From assembly GCA_965267475.1 (NCBI GenBank), contig OZ254079.1, positions 2,356,001 to 2,420,000 of the forward strand: DNA of 64,000 bases, in the 5' to 3' direction. Shown piece after piece: positions 8,861-18,267 of the stretch (positions are counted from its first letter, which is position 1; the number at the start of each line of letters is the position of its first letter). This DNA comes from JBCBKU01 sp965267475 (GTDB lineage Bacteria > Pseudomonadota > Alphaproteobacteria > Rhodobacterales > Rhodobacteraceae). The translations under genes were made by a program, and so were the position numbers. Below the pieces are notes generated by a model. It had not been told where the DNA came from. It saw only the letters and a list, made by a program, of their open reading frames with translations, and searched no databases.

Positions 8861-10000
8861 TCAGGTGCCGATCAGCCGTTCATGGCTGACAATCGCGAAG
8901 CGATCGGTCATTCCAGCAATATAATCAGCCACGATCCGCGCCAATTCCGTTTCAGTTTCCGCATCGGCCACGTCCTTGCGCCACTGGCGCGGCAGGTGAT
9001 GCGGCTCGGCAATGTAGAACGGGAAAAGCGCGTTCACCACGCCGGTGACCTCTTCCCGCATCTTCAGAACTGCGGGCGCGCGATACATCTTCTCAAAGAG
9101 GAAGGCGCGGATCGTCTCAAGATCGCGCCAGACCGGGTCCGAGAAACGAATGATGGGCCGTCCCGCCTTGCGGATATCCGTAACCGAACCCGGCTTGATG
9201 TCGGCCAGGTGCCCCCGCGCGACGGCAATAACGTCTTCGACCAGAAAGCCGATGAAGCGGCGAAGCGCCTCGTGGCGGCGACGGTAGTAATTCAGCCCGG
9301 GATAGCGCGCATCCACCTCGGCAAAACACGCCTTCAGCAGCGGAAGCTCTGCCAGTTCATCCGTCGAGAACAGATCCGCGCGAAGCCCGTCGTGAAGATC
9401 GTGGTGGTTATAGGCCACGTCGTCCGAGATCGCGGCCACCTGGGCTTCGGCACTTGCGTAAGTGTCAAGTTCCAGATCGTGCCGGTCGTTGTACTCGGCC
9501 AGGGCAAAAGGAACCTCACCGCCGACCGGTCCGTTGTGTTTCGCAAGCCCTTCAAGTGTTTCCCAGGACAAGTTCAACCCATCGAACTCGGCATAGTGAC
9601 GTTCAAGCGAGGTCACAATCCGCAACGTCTGGGCGTTATGATCAAACCCGCCATAGGGCGCCATCAGGGCTGCAAGCGCGTCCTCGCCCGTATGTCCGAA
9701 GGGTGTGTGACCCAAATCGTGGGCCAGTGCCAGAGCCTCGGTCAGGTCCAGATCCAAATCCAGCACCCCGGCGATTGTCCGGGCCACCTGGGCCACCTCG
9801 ATCGAATGGGTCAGGCGCGTCCGGAAGTAATCGCCCTCATGCTCAACGAAAACCTGGGTCTTGTGCTTCAACCGCCGAAAGGCCGAAGCATGGATGATCC
9901 GGTCACGGTCACGCTGAAAACACGTCCGAAACGTGCTTTCTTCCTCGGCATGAAGCCGGCCCCGGCTTGCCGCCGGATCTGAAGCATAGGCGGCGCGCAT
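8861..10000 (-). CDS. dgt: Deoxyguanosinetriphosphate triphosphohydrolase-like protein
   Basis: HD-domain dNTP triphosphohydrolase that removes tripolyphosphate from dNTPs. The 379-residue protein has the metal-binding set of the family: H65 in RTRLTHSIEVAQ, the HD pair H94-D95 in ALAHDLGHTPFGH, and DDVAYNHHDLHDG further on. It belongs to the short, broad-specificity group common in alphaproteobacteria. The start at 10000 (MRAAYASDPAASRGR) is 81 bp from the divergent erpA start, so both promoters must lie in that gap. Confidence 0.93.
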   Translation of the reverse strand: MRAAYASDPAASRGRLHAEEESTFRTCFQRDRDRIIHASAFRRLKHKTQVFVEHEGDYFRTRLTHSIEVAQVARTIAGVLDLDLDLTEALALAHDLGHTPFGHTGEDALAALMAPYGGFDHNAQTLRIVTSLERHYAEFDGLNLSWETLEGLAKHNGPVGGEVPFALAEYNDRHDLELDTYASAEAQVAAISDDVAYNHHDLHDGLRADLFSTDELAELPLLKACFAEVDARYPGLNYYRRRHEALRRFIGFLVEDVIAVARGHLADIKPGSVTDIRKAGRPIIRFSDPVWRDLETIRAFLFEKMYRAPAVLKMREEVTGVVNALFPFYIAEPHHLPRQWRKDVADAETETELARIVADYIAGMTDRFAIVSHERLIGT

Positions 10001-10080
10001 GTCCCTTGCGTCCCTTGCTCGGTGGTCCCGCGGCCCCTATATTCCAGTTCCGATCTCGAAGATATGCCGGAGTTGGCGTT

Positions 10081-10413
10081 TTGGACCTGAACTTGCCCCC
10101 GAAAGTGACTGATCGCGCCTTTGCGCGTCTGGCCGAGATCAATGCCGGTGAAGACGCCCCTAAAGCACTGCGCGTGGCCGTTGAGGGAGGCGGCTGTTCG
10201 GGTTTCCAATACGATATCAAACTGGACGAACCGGCGGATGATGATCTGATCCTGGAAGGATCCGGCCAGAAGGTGGTCGTGGACCCCGTATCCCTGCCCT
10301 TCCTGTCCAACGCGGTGATCCATTTCTCGGAAGAGCTGATCGGCGCGCGTTTTGTCATCGACAACCCGAATGCCACCGCAAGCTGCGGCTGCGGCACAAG
10401 TTTTTCGATCTGA
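10081..10413 (+). CDS. erpA: A-type iron-sulfur cluster insertion protein
   Basis: A-type carrier that delivers Fe-S clusters to apoproteins. The three conserved cysteines are present in GGGCSGFQY and in the C-terminal CGCGTSF. I chose the TTG at 10081 as start (MDLNLPPKVTDRAF), which gives 110 residues, the usual family length; GGAG lies eight bases upstream. A longer frame from 9967 runs back into the dgt coding region and adds an Arg/Pro-rich stretch that is not family-like. The TTG start should be treated as probable rather than certain. Confidence 0.9.
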   Translation: MDLNLPPKVTDRAFARLAEINAGEDAPKALRVAVEGGGCSGFQYDIKLDEPADDDLILEGSGQKVVVDPVSLPFLSNAVIHFSEELIGARFVIDNPNATASCGCGTSFSI

Positions 10414-10510
10414 CAGCCAAAGAAGATCAGACTGGCCTGTAGCGCATTTGACCGCTGGACCATCTTGAGTTCAGCGTGCAGGGTCCCGCCCAGGCAAACG
10501 CGGGGGCATC

Positions 10511-11455
10511 ATGGCAGGATCGGTAACACGGCAGGATGTGGAAGCGGCCTGGGGCCGGATTGCGCCACATGTACGGCGTACCCCGGTGATCGAAGTGGCG
10601 GCAGAGGATCTCGGATTGGACGCCGCCCTTGCCCCCGTTACGCTGAAGCTTGAACATCTACAGCACTCCGGGTCTTTCAAGGCCCGAGGAGCACGCAACA
10701 ACTTGATGGTCGAAGACGTTCCCCCAGCCGGTGTCGTTGCAGCGTCCGGCGGTAATCACGGGGCAGCGCTGGCCTGGGCCGCTGCTTCGGCAGATGTGAA
10801 AGCCAAGATCTTTGTGTTTGACTACTCCCCCGACGCGAAGGTTGCGCGCATCGAAGGTTATGGCGCCGAGGTCGAGCGCGTTCCAAACGGCTTCGATGCC
10901 CTGATGGCAGCAACGAACACCTGGGCCGCAGAGACCGGCGCGCTTTTGGTTCATGCCTATGATCAGGTGGGCACGCTTGCGGGACAAGGAACCGTGGCGC
11001 TGGAATTTCTTGAGCAAGCCCCGGTCGATACGCTGTTGATTGCCGTGGGCGGCGGCGGCCTGATTGGCGGGATAGCGGCCTATGTCGAAGACCGGGTAAA
11101 ACTTGTATCGGTCGAGCCCGAGGGCTGCCCGCACCTTCATCACGCACTTGAAGCCGGACAGCCTGTGCCCGTCCCACCCGAAGGGTATGCGCGCGACAGT
11201 CTTGGCCCCAAGCAGATCGGCGATCTGATGTTTCCAATCGCGCAGGCCTATGTCGATCAGGCCGTTTTGGTCGAGGATGCCGCCATTCGCGTGGCGCAGG
11301 CCCGGCTTTGGGAACGTCTGAGGATTGTGGTCGAACCCGGCGGCGCCACTGCCTTGGCCGCGTTGACCTCGGGCGCATACGTTCCTGCCCCGGACGAGAG
11401 GGTCGGTGTCTTGCTTTGCGGCGCCAACACCGACGTCGTCGTATTCCCGGAATGA
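10511..11455 (+). CDS. Threonine/serine dehydratase family PLP enzyme
   Basis: Fold-type II PLP enzyme of 314 residues. The lysine that binds PLP is K57 in SGSFKARGA, the phosphate-binding glycine loop is VGGGGLIGG, and SGGNHGAA is the substrate-contacting loop. There is no C-terminal ACT domain, so it resembles the catabolic threonine/serine dehydratase or serine racemase group, giving 2-oxobutyrate or pyruvate plus ammonia. It is 97 bp after erpA and 58 bp before xthA, all on the plus strand. The substrate preference cannot be decided from sequence alone. Confidence 0.88.
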   Translation: MAGSVTRQDVEAAWGRIAPHVRRTPVIEVAAEDLGLDAALAPVTLKLEHLQHSGSFKARGARNNLMVEDVPPAGVVAASGGNHGAALAWAAASADVKAKIFVFDYSPDAKVARIEGYGAEVERVPNGFDALMAATNTWAAETGALLVHAYDQVGTLAGQGTVALEFLEQAPVDTLLIAVGGGGLIGGIAAYVEDRVKLVSVEPEGCPHLHHALEAGQPVPVPPEGYARDSLGPKQIGDLMFPIAQAYVDQAVLVEDAAIRVAQARLWERLRIVVEPGGATALAALTSGAYVPAPDERVGVLLCGANTDVVVFPE

Positions 11456-11513
11456 CCGCAAATCGCGCAATTCTCGATGGACTTGGTCCCACGGTCTTGG
11501 GATGTATGGCTTA

Positions 11514-12293
11514 ATGAAGATCGCAAGTTTCAACATCAACGGGATCAAAGCGCGGGCCGAAGCCTTGCCGGACTGGCTGGACGAAGCCGAGCCCGATGTC
11601 GTCGTGCTGCAAGAGATCAAATCACTCGATGAAAACTTCCCGCGCGGGCTGTTCGAGGATCGCGGCTACAATGTCGAAACCCATGGGCAGAAATCTTTCA
11701 ACGGGGTCGCGATCTTGTCGAAATTGCCTTTGGAAGATGTCTCGCGCGGGCTTCCCGGGGACGACACCGACGATCAGGCCCGGTGGATCGAAGCGACCGT
11801 TGTCGGTACACAAGCGATCCGGGTTTGCGGACTATATCTGCCAAACGGAAACCCGGCGCCGGGGCCAAAATACGACTATAAGCTCGCCTGGATGGACCGA
11901 CTTCATGCACGTGCCGAGGCGCTTCTGGCCGATGAGATGCCGGCTTTGATGGCGGGCGACTACAACGTGATCCCGCAGGACGAAGATGCCGCGCGGCCCG
12001 AAGTTTGGCATGACGATGCCCTGGGACTTCCGGACACCCGCGCGGCCTTCCGGCGGATCCTGAACCTGGGCTTCACCGACGCCTTAAGGGCCCGGACCCG
12101 GGCGCCTGAAACCTATACGTTCTGGGATTACCAGGCCGGTGCATGGGAAAGAAACGACGGTATCCGCATCGATCATTTTCTTCTCAGCCCGCAATGCGCC
12201 GACTTGATGCGGGATTGTCAGATCGATGCCGGTATTCGCGGACGAACCCGACCGTCCGATCACGTGCCGATCTGGGTCGATCTCGACGCCTGA
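11514..12293 (+). CDS. xthA: Exodeoxyribonuclease III
   Basis: AP endonuclease / 3'-5' exonuclease of base excision repair. The 259-residue protein carries FNINGIKAR at its start, the catalytic Glu in VVLQEIKS, the GDYNVIP motif and the terminal SDHVPIWVDL with the catalytic Asp-His. The ATG at 11514 fits the family N-terminus MKIASFNINGIKAR; the upstream in-frame extension reaches into the dehydratase gene and is discarded. Confidence 0.95.
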   Translation: MKIASFNINGIKARAEALPDWLDEAEPDVVVLQEIKSLDENFPRGLFEDRGYNVETHGQKSFNGVAILSKLPLEDVSRGLPGDDTDDQARWIEATVVGTQAIRVCGLYLPNGNPAPGPKYDYKLAWMDRLHARAEALLADEMPALMAGDYNVIPQDEDAARPEVWHDDALGLPDTRAAFRRILNLGFTDALRARTRAPETYTFWDYQAGAWERNDGIRIDHFLLSPQCADLMRDCQIDAGIRGRTRPSDHVPIWVDLDA

Positions 12294-12432
12294 ACGGGCG
12301 TATTCGGAACAAGCCCATCAAACAGAGTGTTTCTGCATTTGAACGGATCCCCGCAGCGCTGCCGGTTTCCTGCCCTATTCGCACCGCATTTCGCTGGCCT
12401 TCTTGACGGCGAAGGGACGAGGGAACCGACAC

Positions 12433-12768
12433 GTGACATTTCTGATCCGACAGCTTTTCATTGGCGTTTTGATCGTTGCGGCGACACCGGCGGCCGCCGC
12501 CGAACGGATGACGCTTCAAACCTGCGGAGAGGGAAGCACGGGTCAAGGTGCGGTCTGCATCCCGGCAGGGCTTGGGTTTGAGGGAACCCGCCCTGCCGGG
12601 CGCAGCGACAGACGGTACTATGGGTTCAGCCCGTGGGAAGAGGCCGACCAGACCTCGCCGAGCCGGCGCAACTCCTGGGCGCAACTTGGGTCCATCGCAA
12701 TGCGGTATCAGCGGACCGATGACAGCCAAAGCCTGGACGTAGTCCTTCAAGCGGCCCCGCTTCGCTGA
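12433..12768 (+). CDS. Small exported hypothetical protein
   Basis: A 111-residue protein starting at GTG 12433, nine bases after a GAGGGA Shine-Dalgarno-like sequence. The first 22 residues (MTFLIRQLFIGVLIVAATPA...) form a clear Sec signal peptide with likely cleavage after AAAA. The mature part is about 90 residues with two cysteines (QTCGEG and AVCIP) that could form a disulfide, and a Tyr/Trp patch (YYGFSPWEE). I do not recognise a family. An in-frame TTG at 12403 would add ten residues ahead of the signal peptide. The gene is convergent with the patatin gene 15 bp away. Confidence 0.6.
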   Translation: MTFLIRQLFIGVLIVAATPAAAAERMTLQTCGEGSTGQGAVCIPAGLGFEGTRPAGRSDRRYYGFSPWEEADQTSPSRRNSWAQLGSIAMRYQRTDDSQSLDVVLQAAPLR

Positions 12769-12783
12769 AGCCTCGCGCTCGTC

Positions 12784-13707
12784 TCAGGCCGTCACTGTTC
12801 CGTCGCCGAGCAGTGCCAAAATTCCGTCCGCACAGTCTTCGATCAAGCGCCTGCCTTCGGCTATCGCCTCGTCAGCGCGGTCAAACTCCAGGACCGAAAC
12901 GTCCCCAAGTTCGGCATTCAAAAGAAGGTCGGGCGGATGATCTTCAAGCTCTTTGCTGGTGATCTTCAGCGCCATGATGTCGATCGAAGCCACAAGAACG
13001 TCGACATAGCGCGGCGGCCGGATGCGGGTTTCCCCCTTCCCACTTTCGGTCAGAAAATCGCTCCACGCCGCCGGAAGACCGGGGATTGTCGCACCAATCT
13101 GGCCGATCTGCCCCCAAAGATCTCGCGGTTCGCGTTCGCGCCAGACGATGCCGGTGGCCTTGGCTGAGGGATCGATGGCGATCACGATATCGGCGCCCAT
13201 GCGTCGGCAGGCCGACACCGGCACCGGATTGGTCAGGCCGCCATCAATGAACCAGCGCCTGCCGATTTTGTGTGGCGTCACAACACCAGGCAGCGCCACC
13301 GAGGCGCGCACCGCATCGGACACAAGGCCACTGCCGATCTGAACTTCCTTCCCGGTGCGCATTTCGGTTGCAACTGCAACGAATGGCCGCGCAAGAAGAT
13401 CGAAGTCATCCGGAACATCGAATGTCTCAAGCAGGTCGTGGATCGCGCGTGCGCCGACCAGACCGCCCTTGCCGAACTGCGGATCTGCAAGCCTTAGGAT
13501 CTTCTGGCGTGTCAGGCCGATGGCAAAGTCCTGAAAGGCGCCAATCGCGCCGCCAGCATAGATGGCGCCGACCAAGGCGCCCATTGACGTGCCTGCGATC
13601 ACATCGGGACGAATGCCAATATCTTCAAGCGCGCGAAGGGCCCCAATGTGACACCAGCCCCGCGCGCCCCCCGCACCAAGCGCCAACCCGATCTTGGGAC
13701 GGGTCAC
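12784..13707 (-). CDS. Patatin-like phospholipase family protein
   Basis: RssA-like patatin of 307 residues with the Ser-Asp dyad: the oxyanion motif GAGGARGWCHIGAL near residues 11-24, the nucleophile S41 in AGTSMGA, and the aspartate of FIDGGLTNPVPV near residue 170. Such enzymes hydrolyse acyl esters of phospholipids; the physiological substrate is unknown. No signal peptide is seen, so it is probably cytoplasmic. It lies 51 bp downstream of a LysR regulator on the same strand. Confidence 0.88.
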   Translation of the reverse strand: MTRPKIGLALGAGGARGWCHIGALRALEDIGIRPDVIAGTSMGALVGAIYAGGAIGAFQDFAIGLTRQKILRLADPQFGKGGLVGARAIHDLLETFDVPDDFDLLARPFVAVATEMRTGKEVQIGSGLVSDAVRASVALPGVVTPHKIGRRWFIDGGLTNPVPVSACRRMGADIVIAIDPSAKATGIVWREREPRDLWGQIGQIGATIPGLPAAWSDFLTESGKGETRIRPPRYVDVLVASIDIMALKITSKELEDHPPDLLLNAELGDVSVLEFDRADEAIAEGRRLIEDCADGILALLGDGTVTA

Positions 13708-13758
13708 GGGCGCAGATCCATTTGAAAGACCATGAGCGGCAGCACTTTCGGACGGGGG

Positions 13759-14712
13759 TCAGGCAGTTGCGAACTGCGTACGCGGCAAGGCGTCACTTTC
13801 CTGACGTGGCGTATCCTGGCGCTCGGTTCGCGCGTTCAGATCGGTTTCAATCCGTCCGATCAGGGACGCGACGCGTCTTGGCAAGGCGCGGCTGGCGCTG
13901 TGCACGACCTGGAAATGACCCGCAGGCGGCAGGAAATCCTGAAGAATTGAAATCAAAGTCCCGTTTCTGAGATCTTCTTCAACATTCACCCGCGACTTCA
14001 TGGCAATACCAATGCTTTGGCGACACCAATCCGCCAGCAACCCTGCGTCATTCGTAACTCGCACGCCATCGAGAGCAATGCGGCTTTCGGACCCGTCGAT
14101 GACAAACCGCCAATACCGGTTGGTCTGGGCACCGACGCGCAAAAGCAAACAGGAATGCCGTGTCAGATCTTCCGGGTGGTTGGGGGCGCCGTTCTTATCC
14201 AGGTAATCGGGCGAAGCAATTACCACCCGGTCGTTCGGAATCAACGGGCGGGCCGAGAGCGTCGGATCCACGTCAACACTGTCCCTGATCGCGAAATCAA
14301 GCCCCATGCCAATGATGTCGGACACCTCATCCGTCAGGATGATCTCTGCGCGGACCTCGGGGTTTTCGGCCAGAAACCGATCGACGATCGGTAGGATGAA
14401 GCGGTGCCCTAGGTCGGTCGGCAGGCTCATCCGGATTGGACCGGACAAGGCATCGGTCCCGTGGTTGATCTGCGTCTCGATTTCTGCGGCATCCGCGAGC
14501 AGTCGGCGCGCGCCATCCAAAAGCACCTGTCCGGCGGACGTGAAGCTTAGCGATCGCGTCGTGCGGCGGATCAATTCCGTCGAAAAATGCTCTTCAAGTG
14601 CCGCCAACCGTTCCGAGGCCGTCGTCGTCGAAATATTGAGCGATCGAGCCGCAGCTGCGAGTGACCCTTTGTCCGCTATCTCGACGAACAGCTTGAAGTT
14701 TCTGAGCCGCAT
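13759..14712 (-). CDS. LysR family transcriptional regulator
   Basis: 317 residues with an N-terminal winged helix-turn-helix (MRLRNFKLFVEIADKGSLAAAARSLN, residues 1-60) and a periplasmic-binding-protein-like effector domain (from about residue 90, GPIRMSLPTDLGHRFILPIV). The recognition region ISTTTASERLAALEEHFSTE is typical of the subgroup close to DmlR/AaeR-like regulators. Its target is unclear: the patatin gene follows on the same strand, and the 126 bp AT-rich gap upstream separates it from the 3' end of tgt rather than from a divergent gene, so autoregulation is the simplest expectation. Confidence 0.9.
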   Translation of the reverse strand: MRLRNFKLFVEIADKGSLAAAARSLNISTTTASERLAALEEHFSTELIRRTTRSLSFTSAGQVLLDGARRLLADAAEIETQINHGTDALSGPIRMSLPTDLGHRFILPIVDRFLAENPEVRAEIILTDEVSDIIGMGLDFAIRDSVDVDPTLSARPLIPNDRVVIASPDYLDKNGAPNHPEDLTRHSCLLLRVGAQTNRYWRFVIDGSESRIALDGVRVTNDAGLLADWCRQSIGIAMKSRVNVEEDLRNGTLISILQDFLPPAGHFQVVHSASRALPRRVASLIGRIETDLNARTERQDTPRQESDALPRTQFATA

Positions 14713-14746
14713 TTATCCGGTAATCCCGTCCTACTAGTCCCCAAGA

Positions 14747-14781
14747 ACGTATATTATCGGGAATTTACGCGTTGTATACGT
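14747..14781. promoter_or_regulatory. Inverted repeat upstream of the LysR gene
   Basis: The AT-rich gap between the LysR gene and tgt contains ACGTATA at 14747-14753 and its exact inverse TATACGT at 14775-14781, centred about 50 bp upstream of the LysR start. The spacing is longer than a standard LysR T-N11-A box, so a role as autoregulatory operator is only a suggestion. Confidence 0.35.
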
Positions 14782-14838
14782 CAATTTCGACGTTAGCTGA
14801 AACGTTTTCGTAACATTGGCTAATTAATCTCGACAGTG

Positions 14839-15969
14839 TCAGAGCGGTTCAATATCGCCAAGCGCGGCATCGGCCTCGAACTTGGTCACGAATGCCGCGA
14901 AGGCATTCGCAGCGATTGCCGCCCGCATCTCATTCATAAGAACCTGATAATAATGAAGATTATGCCAAGTCAAAAGCATAGAGGCGATGATCTCGCCGGC
15001 ACGGAATACATGGTGCAAATAGGCGCGCGAATAGGACTGACAAGCCGGGCATATGCAGGTCTCATCCAACGGCCGGGGATCATCCGCATGGCGGGCGTTT
15101 TTTATGTTCAGCACGCCCCTGCGTGTGAAAATTTGCCCCGTTCTCCCGGAACGCGAAGGCAACACGCAGTCCATCATGTCGATTCCCCGGGCGACCGCAC
15201 CAACGATATCGCTGGGCTTGCCGACCCCCATCAGATAGCGGGGCTTATCGACCGGCAGTTGCTGAGGCGCATAGTCCAAACAGGCAAACATCGATTCTTG
15301 GCCTTCCCCCACGGCTAAACCGCCGACGGCATAGCCATCAAAACCGATCTCAGTCAAAGCCGCTGCGCTTTCCGCGCGAAGGTCCTCTTCCAGCCCGCCC
15401 TGCTGGATTCCAAAAAGCGCATGTCCCGGCCTGTCCCCGAACGCATCGCGCGACCGGGCTGCCCACCGCATGGACAAACGCATGCTTTCTTCGATCCGGG
15501 GGCGATCCGCCGGCAGGGCCGGACATTCATCGAAGGCCATAACGATGTCTGAGCCCAAAAGCCGCTGGATCTCCATCGACCTTTCCGGCGTAAGCATGTG
15601 CTCGGACCCATCAATATGGCTTTTGAAGCGCACGCCCTTCTCGGTCAGTTTGCGTAGATCCGACAGACTCATGACCTGAAATCCACCGGAATCCGTCAGG
15701 ATCGGCTTGGACCAGTTCATGAAACGGTGCAGGCCGCCGAGTTTGTCGATCCGCTCGGCCCCCGGGCGCAGCATCAGGTGATAGGTATTGCCCAGAAGAA
15801 TATCGGCGCCCGTCGCTGCGACGCTTTCCGGCAACATCGCCTTGACCGTCGCCGCCGTCCCGACGGGCATGAAAGCTGGGGTCCGTATATCGCCCCGCGC
15901 CGTCCGAATGACACCGGTCCGGGCGCGGTCATCGGTGGCGTGGATGTCGAAAGCGAAACGGTCGGTCAT
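14839..15969 (-). CDS. tgt: Queuine tRNA-ribosyltransferase
   Basis: Bacterial TGT exchanges guanine-34 for preQ1 in tRNAs with GUN anticodons. The 376-residue protein has the catalytic segment ILTDSGGFQVMSL, the nucleophile region AFDECPALP, GGLAVGEGQ, and the zinc site CICPACQSYSRAYLHH near the C-terminus. The start at 15969 (MTDRFAFDIHATD) is chosen over a frame extending to 16158 because the upstream part overlaps the divergent SufT-like gene. No other queuosine gene is nearby. Confidence 0.95.
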   Translation of the reverse strand: MTDRFAFDIHATDDRARTGVIRTARGDIRTPAFMPVGTAATVKAMLPESVAATGADILLGNTYHLMLRPGAERIDKLGGLHRFMNWSKPILTDSGGFQVMSLSDLRKLTEKGVRFKSHIDGSEHMLTPERSMEIQRLLGSDIVMAFDECPALPADRPRIEESMRLSMRWAARSRDAFGDRPGHALFGIQQGGLEEDLRAESAAALTEIGFDGYAVGGLAVGEGQESMFACLDYAPQQLPVDKPRYLMGVGKPSDIVGAVARGIDMMDCVLPSRSGRTGQIFTRRGVLNIKNARHADDPRPLDETCICPACQSYSRAYLHHVFRAGEIIASMLLTWHNLHYYQVLMNEMRAAIAANAFAAFVTKFEADAALGDIEPL

Positions 15970-16111
15970 GCACCGCGATTGGCCCAAGCCGCTTGGGAAG
16001 TAAAGACCGTGGGGCGACGCGACTGTGGCCGGGGTGCGATGCACCCGGCTGCCACTGGACGCGCGAAACGTGATCCTTATATAAACACTCAAGTAATGCC
16101 GAGGAGCGCGC

Positions 16112-16477
16112 ATGACCGTCGATACGCCCGACCCGATGGAAGGGGCCCCCCTGATCAAACCGTCGACGACGGATCACCCGCTTTACGATCAGGTGGTCGA
16201 GGCATGCCGCAGCGTTTTTGATCCCGAAATCCCGGTTAATATCTATGATCTGGGCCTAGTCTATACCATTGATATTTCATCCGAAGGGGATGTCGGCGTA
16301 GTGATGACCCTGACCGCGCCGGGCTGCCCCGTCGCGGGCGAAATGCCCGGCTGGCTGGCAGATGCGATCGAGCCCCTGCCCGGTGTAAAAACCGTGAATG
16401 TAGAGATCACGTGGGAACCGCCGTGGGGCATGGATATGATGTCCGACGAAGCGCGCTTGGAGCTGGGGTTCATGTAA
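16112..16477 (+). CDS. sufT: SufT-like Fe-S assembly protein (MIP18/DUF59 family)
   Basis: A 121-residue MIP18-family protein with the characteristic VFDPEIPVNIYDLGLVY and the single conserved cysteine in TAPGCPVAGEMPGWL. Relatives such as SufT/YitW help mature Fe-S proteins. A GAGGAG Shine-Dalgarno sequence precedes the ATG at 16112. The rest of the suf operon is not in the window, but the A-type carrier gene lies 273 bp downstream on the same strand, so this may be the detached end of a SUF locus. Confidence 0.88.
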   Translation: MTVDTPDPMEGAPLIKPSTTDHPLYDQVVEACRSVFDPEIPVNIYDLGLVYTIDISSEGDVGVVMTLTAPGCPVAGEMPGWLADAIEPLPGVKTVNVEITWEPPWGMDMMSDEARLELGFM

Positions 16478-16750
16478 GCGGGAATGCTCTACGGGCTGTC
16501 GCCAAATCTTCACCTATCCGTTTGATACCTGTTACCCCACCGTTCTATCCGAAGGTTGCTGGAATACTCCCACTTTGATCCGGCAGGCGTGTCGGTTCGT
16601 CGCTGTCCCCGTCGAACCCGCGCTTTACGTTTCCCTTTACTCCGGGCGGTCCAATCGGGCCGCCCGAATTCATCTTCGCCGCCCCCGGAACTTGAGAAAA
16701 GCGGACGGAAGACATAGGTTTGGGCCCAAGACAGAAAGCAGGATCGCCCC

Positions 16751-17131
16751 ATGTTCGGAATACCCGGTAAACAGGCCGTCACGATGACGCCCCGCGCTGC
16801 GCTTGAGATCAAGCGCCTGATGGAGGCCGAGGGCCATTCCGGTCTGCGGATCGGCGTCAAGAAAGGCGGCTGCGCGGGCATGGAATACACGATGGATTAT
16901 GTGACCGATGTCGACCCCCACGACGAAGCGGTCGAACAGGATGGTGCCCGGATCCTGATTGCGCCTATGGCGCAGATGTTTCTGTTCGGCACCGAGATCG
17001 ACTATGAAACCGGCCTTCTGGAATCCGGTTTCAAGTTCAAGAACCCGAATGTGGAGGACGCCTGCGGCTGCGGGGAGTCGATCAAGTTCAAGGACGTCGA
17101 AGAGCTCGCCGCCGAACAGGGCCGCGATTGA
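16751..17131 (+). CDS. sufA: A-type Fe-S cluster carrier (HesB/IscA/SufA family)
   Basis: A 126-residue HesB-like protein with the three cluster-binding cysteines in KKGGCAGMEYTMDY and DACGCGESI. The C-terminal extension after the CGCG motif (KFKDVEELAAEQGRD) is typical of alphaproteobacterial SufA. It is the second A-type carrier in the window (erpA is near 10 kb). The 273 bp gap upstream holds no gene that I can recognise; a GC-rich hairpin (CGGGCGG/CCGCCCG, 16643-16666) without T-run lies in it. Confidence 0.9.
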   Translation: MFGIPGKQAVTMTPRAALEIKRLMEAEGHSGLRIGVKKGGCAGMEYTMDYVTDVDPHDEAVEQDGARILIAPMAQMFLFGTEIDYETGLLESGFKFKNPNVEDACGCGESIKFKDVEELAAEQGRD

Positions 17132-17381
17132 CCCGTTTTCCGGCGACGACCAAATAGCCGAACCCGAAATCTAAGCAGGTATCTCTTCCTCCTGGCACGG
17201 CCGATCTCTTCATAGAACCGGCGTTCTTTTTGGTATTCGGTCAATGGTTCATGGACCGGTAGTGGCTGAAGCAAGACCTGCATGGCGGCGTCTCCAATTT
17301 GCAATATTAGAAAGATGTCGCCAAGATAGCGACTTAAGTACTTCATAAAAACTTGGCGCGTATGGAATTAGATTTTCAATT
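17132..17381. other. AT-richer intergenic region with a doubtful minus-strand small frame
   Basis: Between sufA and the LysR gene the base composition drops. A minus-strand frame starts with an ATG at 17346 (MKYLSRYLGDIFLI...) and reads basic, Arg-rich residues before running antisense into sufA. It diverges from the LysR gene with 35 bp between starts, the arrangement expected for a regulated target, so it may be the stump of a lost target gene. I do not call it a gene because most of its length overlaps sufA. Confidence 0.3.
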
Positions 17382-18218
17382 ATGGAAAGAACGTCTCTGG
17401 ATGACATCGCCCTTTTTCTTGCCGTGGCCGCAGCGGGAAGCCTGTCCGAGGCCGCGCGGCGCACCGGCGCAAGCCTTGCCACGCTGAACCGCCGGATGTC
17501 GTCGCTTGAGCGTCAGATGGATCTGCGTCTATTCGAACGCGGGCCCAGAGGATACGCCCTGACCGCAGCGGGTCGGGATCTTGCCGCCGAGGCCGCGCCG
17601 CTGACCGGCATCGCGAACCGGATCGCAAAGGTCGCGTCCCGCGATAGCGCGCTGCGCGTCCGGATCACTGCCGGGCTTTGGACATCCCGCTTTCTGGCCC
17701 GGGCGATTGCCGAAGTCTGGACGCCGGATGCAGGCTGGGTCCCCGAATTCGTGGCCTCAAATGCCGACATGGACATTGCTCGTCGCGAAGCCGATATCGG
17801 AATTCGCAATCGGGCACCGGCGCAGAACTGGCTGGCCGGACGGCGGACCATCGCGATCGACTATGCCGTATACGCGGCAAGTCCCGACGTCCAGGGCTAT
17901 GTCGGTCTGAGCGACGGGATCCCCACCACACCGTCGGAGCGGTGGTTGCGGGCGACCCATGGCGATGAAATTGTGACAACCGTCAGCGACGCGCGGCTGG
18001 CCCTGGATCTGGCTTTGGCAGGGGTCGCCCGAGTTGTTTTGCCTACCTTTGCTGGCGATGCAGAGGCCGCCTTGATCCGGCAAGGGGCGGCCATCTCTGA
18101 GATCGGGCATGACGAATGGATTGTCAGCCACCACGACGGGCGCCACGATCCGCCGGTGCGCGCCGCGCTGGATGCGGTGACCGGTCTTTTGATCGGACGA
18201 TCCCGGCGCAGTGCTTGA
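17382..18218 (+). CDS. LysR family transcriptional regulator
   Basis: 278 residues: winged helix-turn-helix at residues 1-62 (LDDIALFLAVAAAGSLSEAARRTG) and a rather short effector domain starting near residue 90 (LRVRITAGLWTSRFLARAIAEVW). It lies after an AT-rich stretch and is followed 49 bp later by the TfoX-like gene. No obvious intact divergent target is present, so its regulon is unknown. Confidence 0.88.
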   Translation: MERTSLDDIALFLAVAAAGSLSEAARRTGASLATLNRRMSSLERQMDLRLFERGPRGYALTAAGRDLAAEAAPLTGIANRIAKVASRDSALRVRITAGLWTSRFLARAIAEVWTPDAGWVPEFVASNADMDIARREADIGIRNRAPAQNWLAGRRTIAIDYAVYAASPDVQGYVGLSDGIPTTPSERWLRATHGDEIVTTVSDARLALDLALAGVARVVLPTFAGDAEAALIRQGAAISEIGHDEWIVSHHDGRHDPPVRAALDAVTGLLIGRSRRSA

Positions 18219-18267
18219 CCCGGGCGCCCCGGCGCGGGACCATTTGCCAAACCAGCGGAGCCGGATT

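Noticed and set aside
17002..17346. 114-codon minus-strand frame divergent from the second LysR gene
   Set aside because: Most of it is antisense to sufA and no family was recognised; kept only as a note on the intergenic region.
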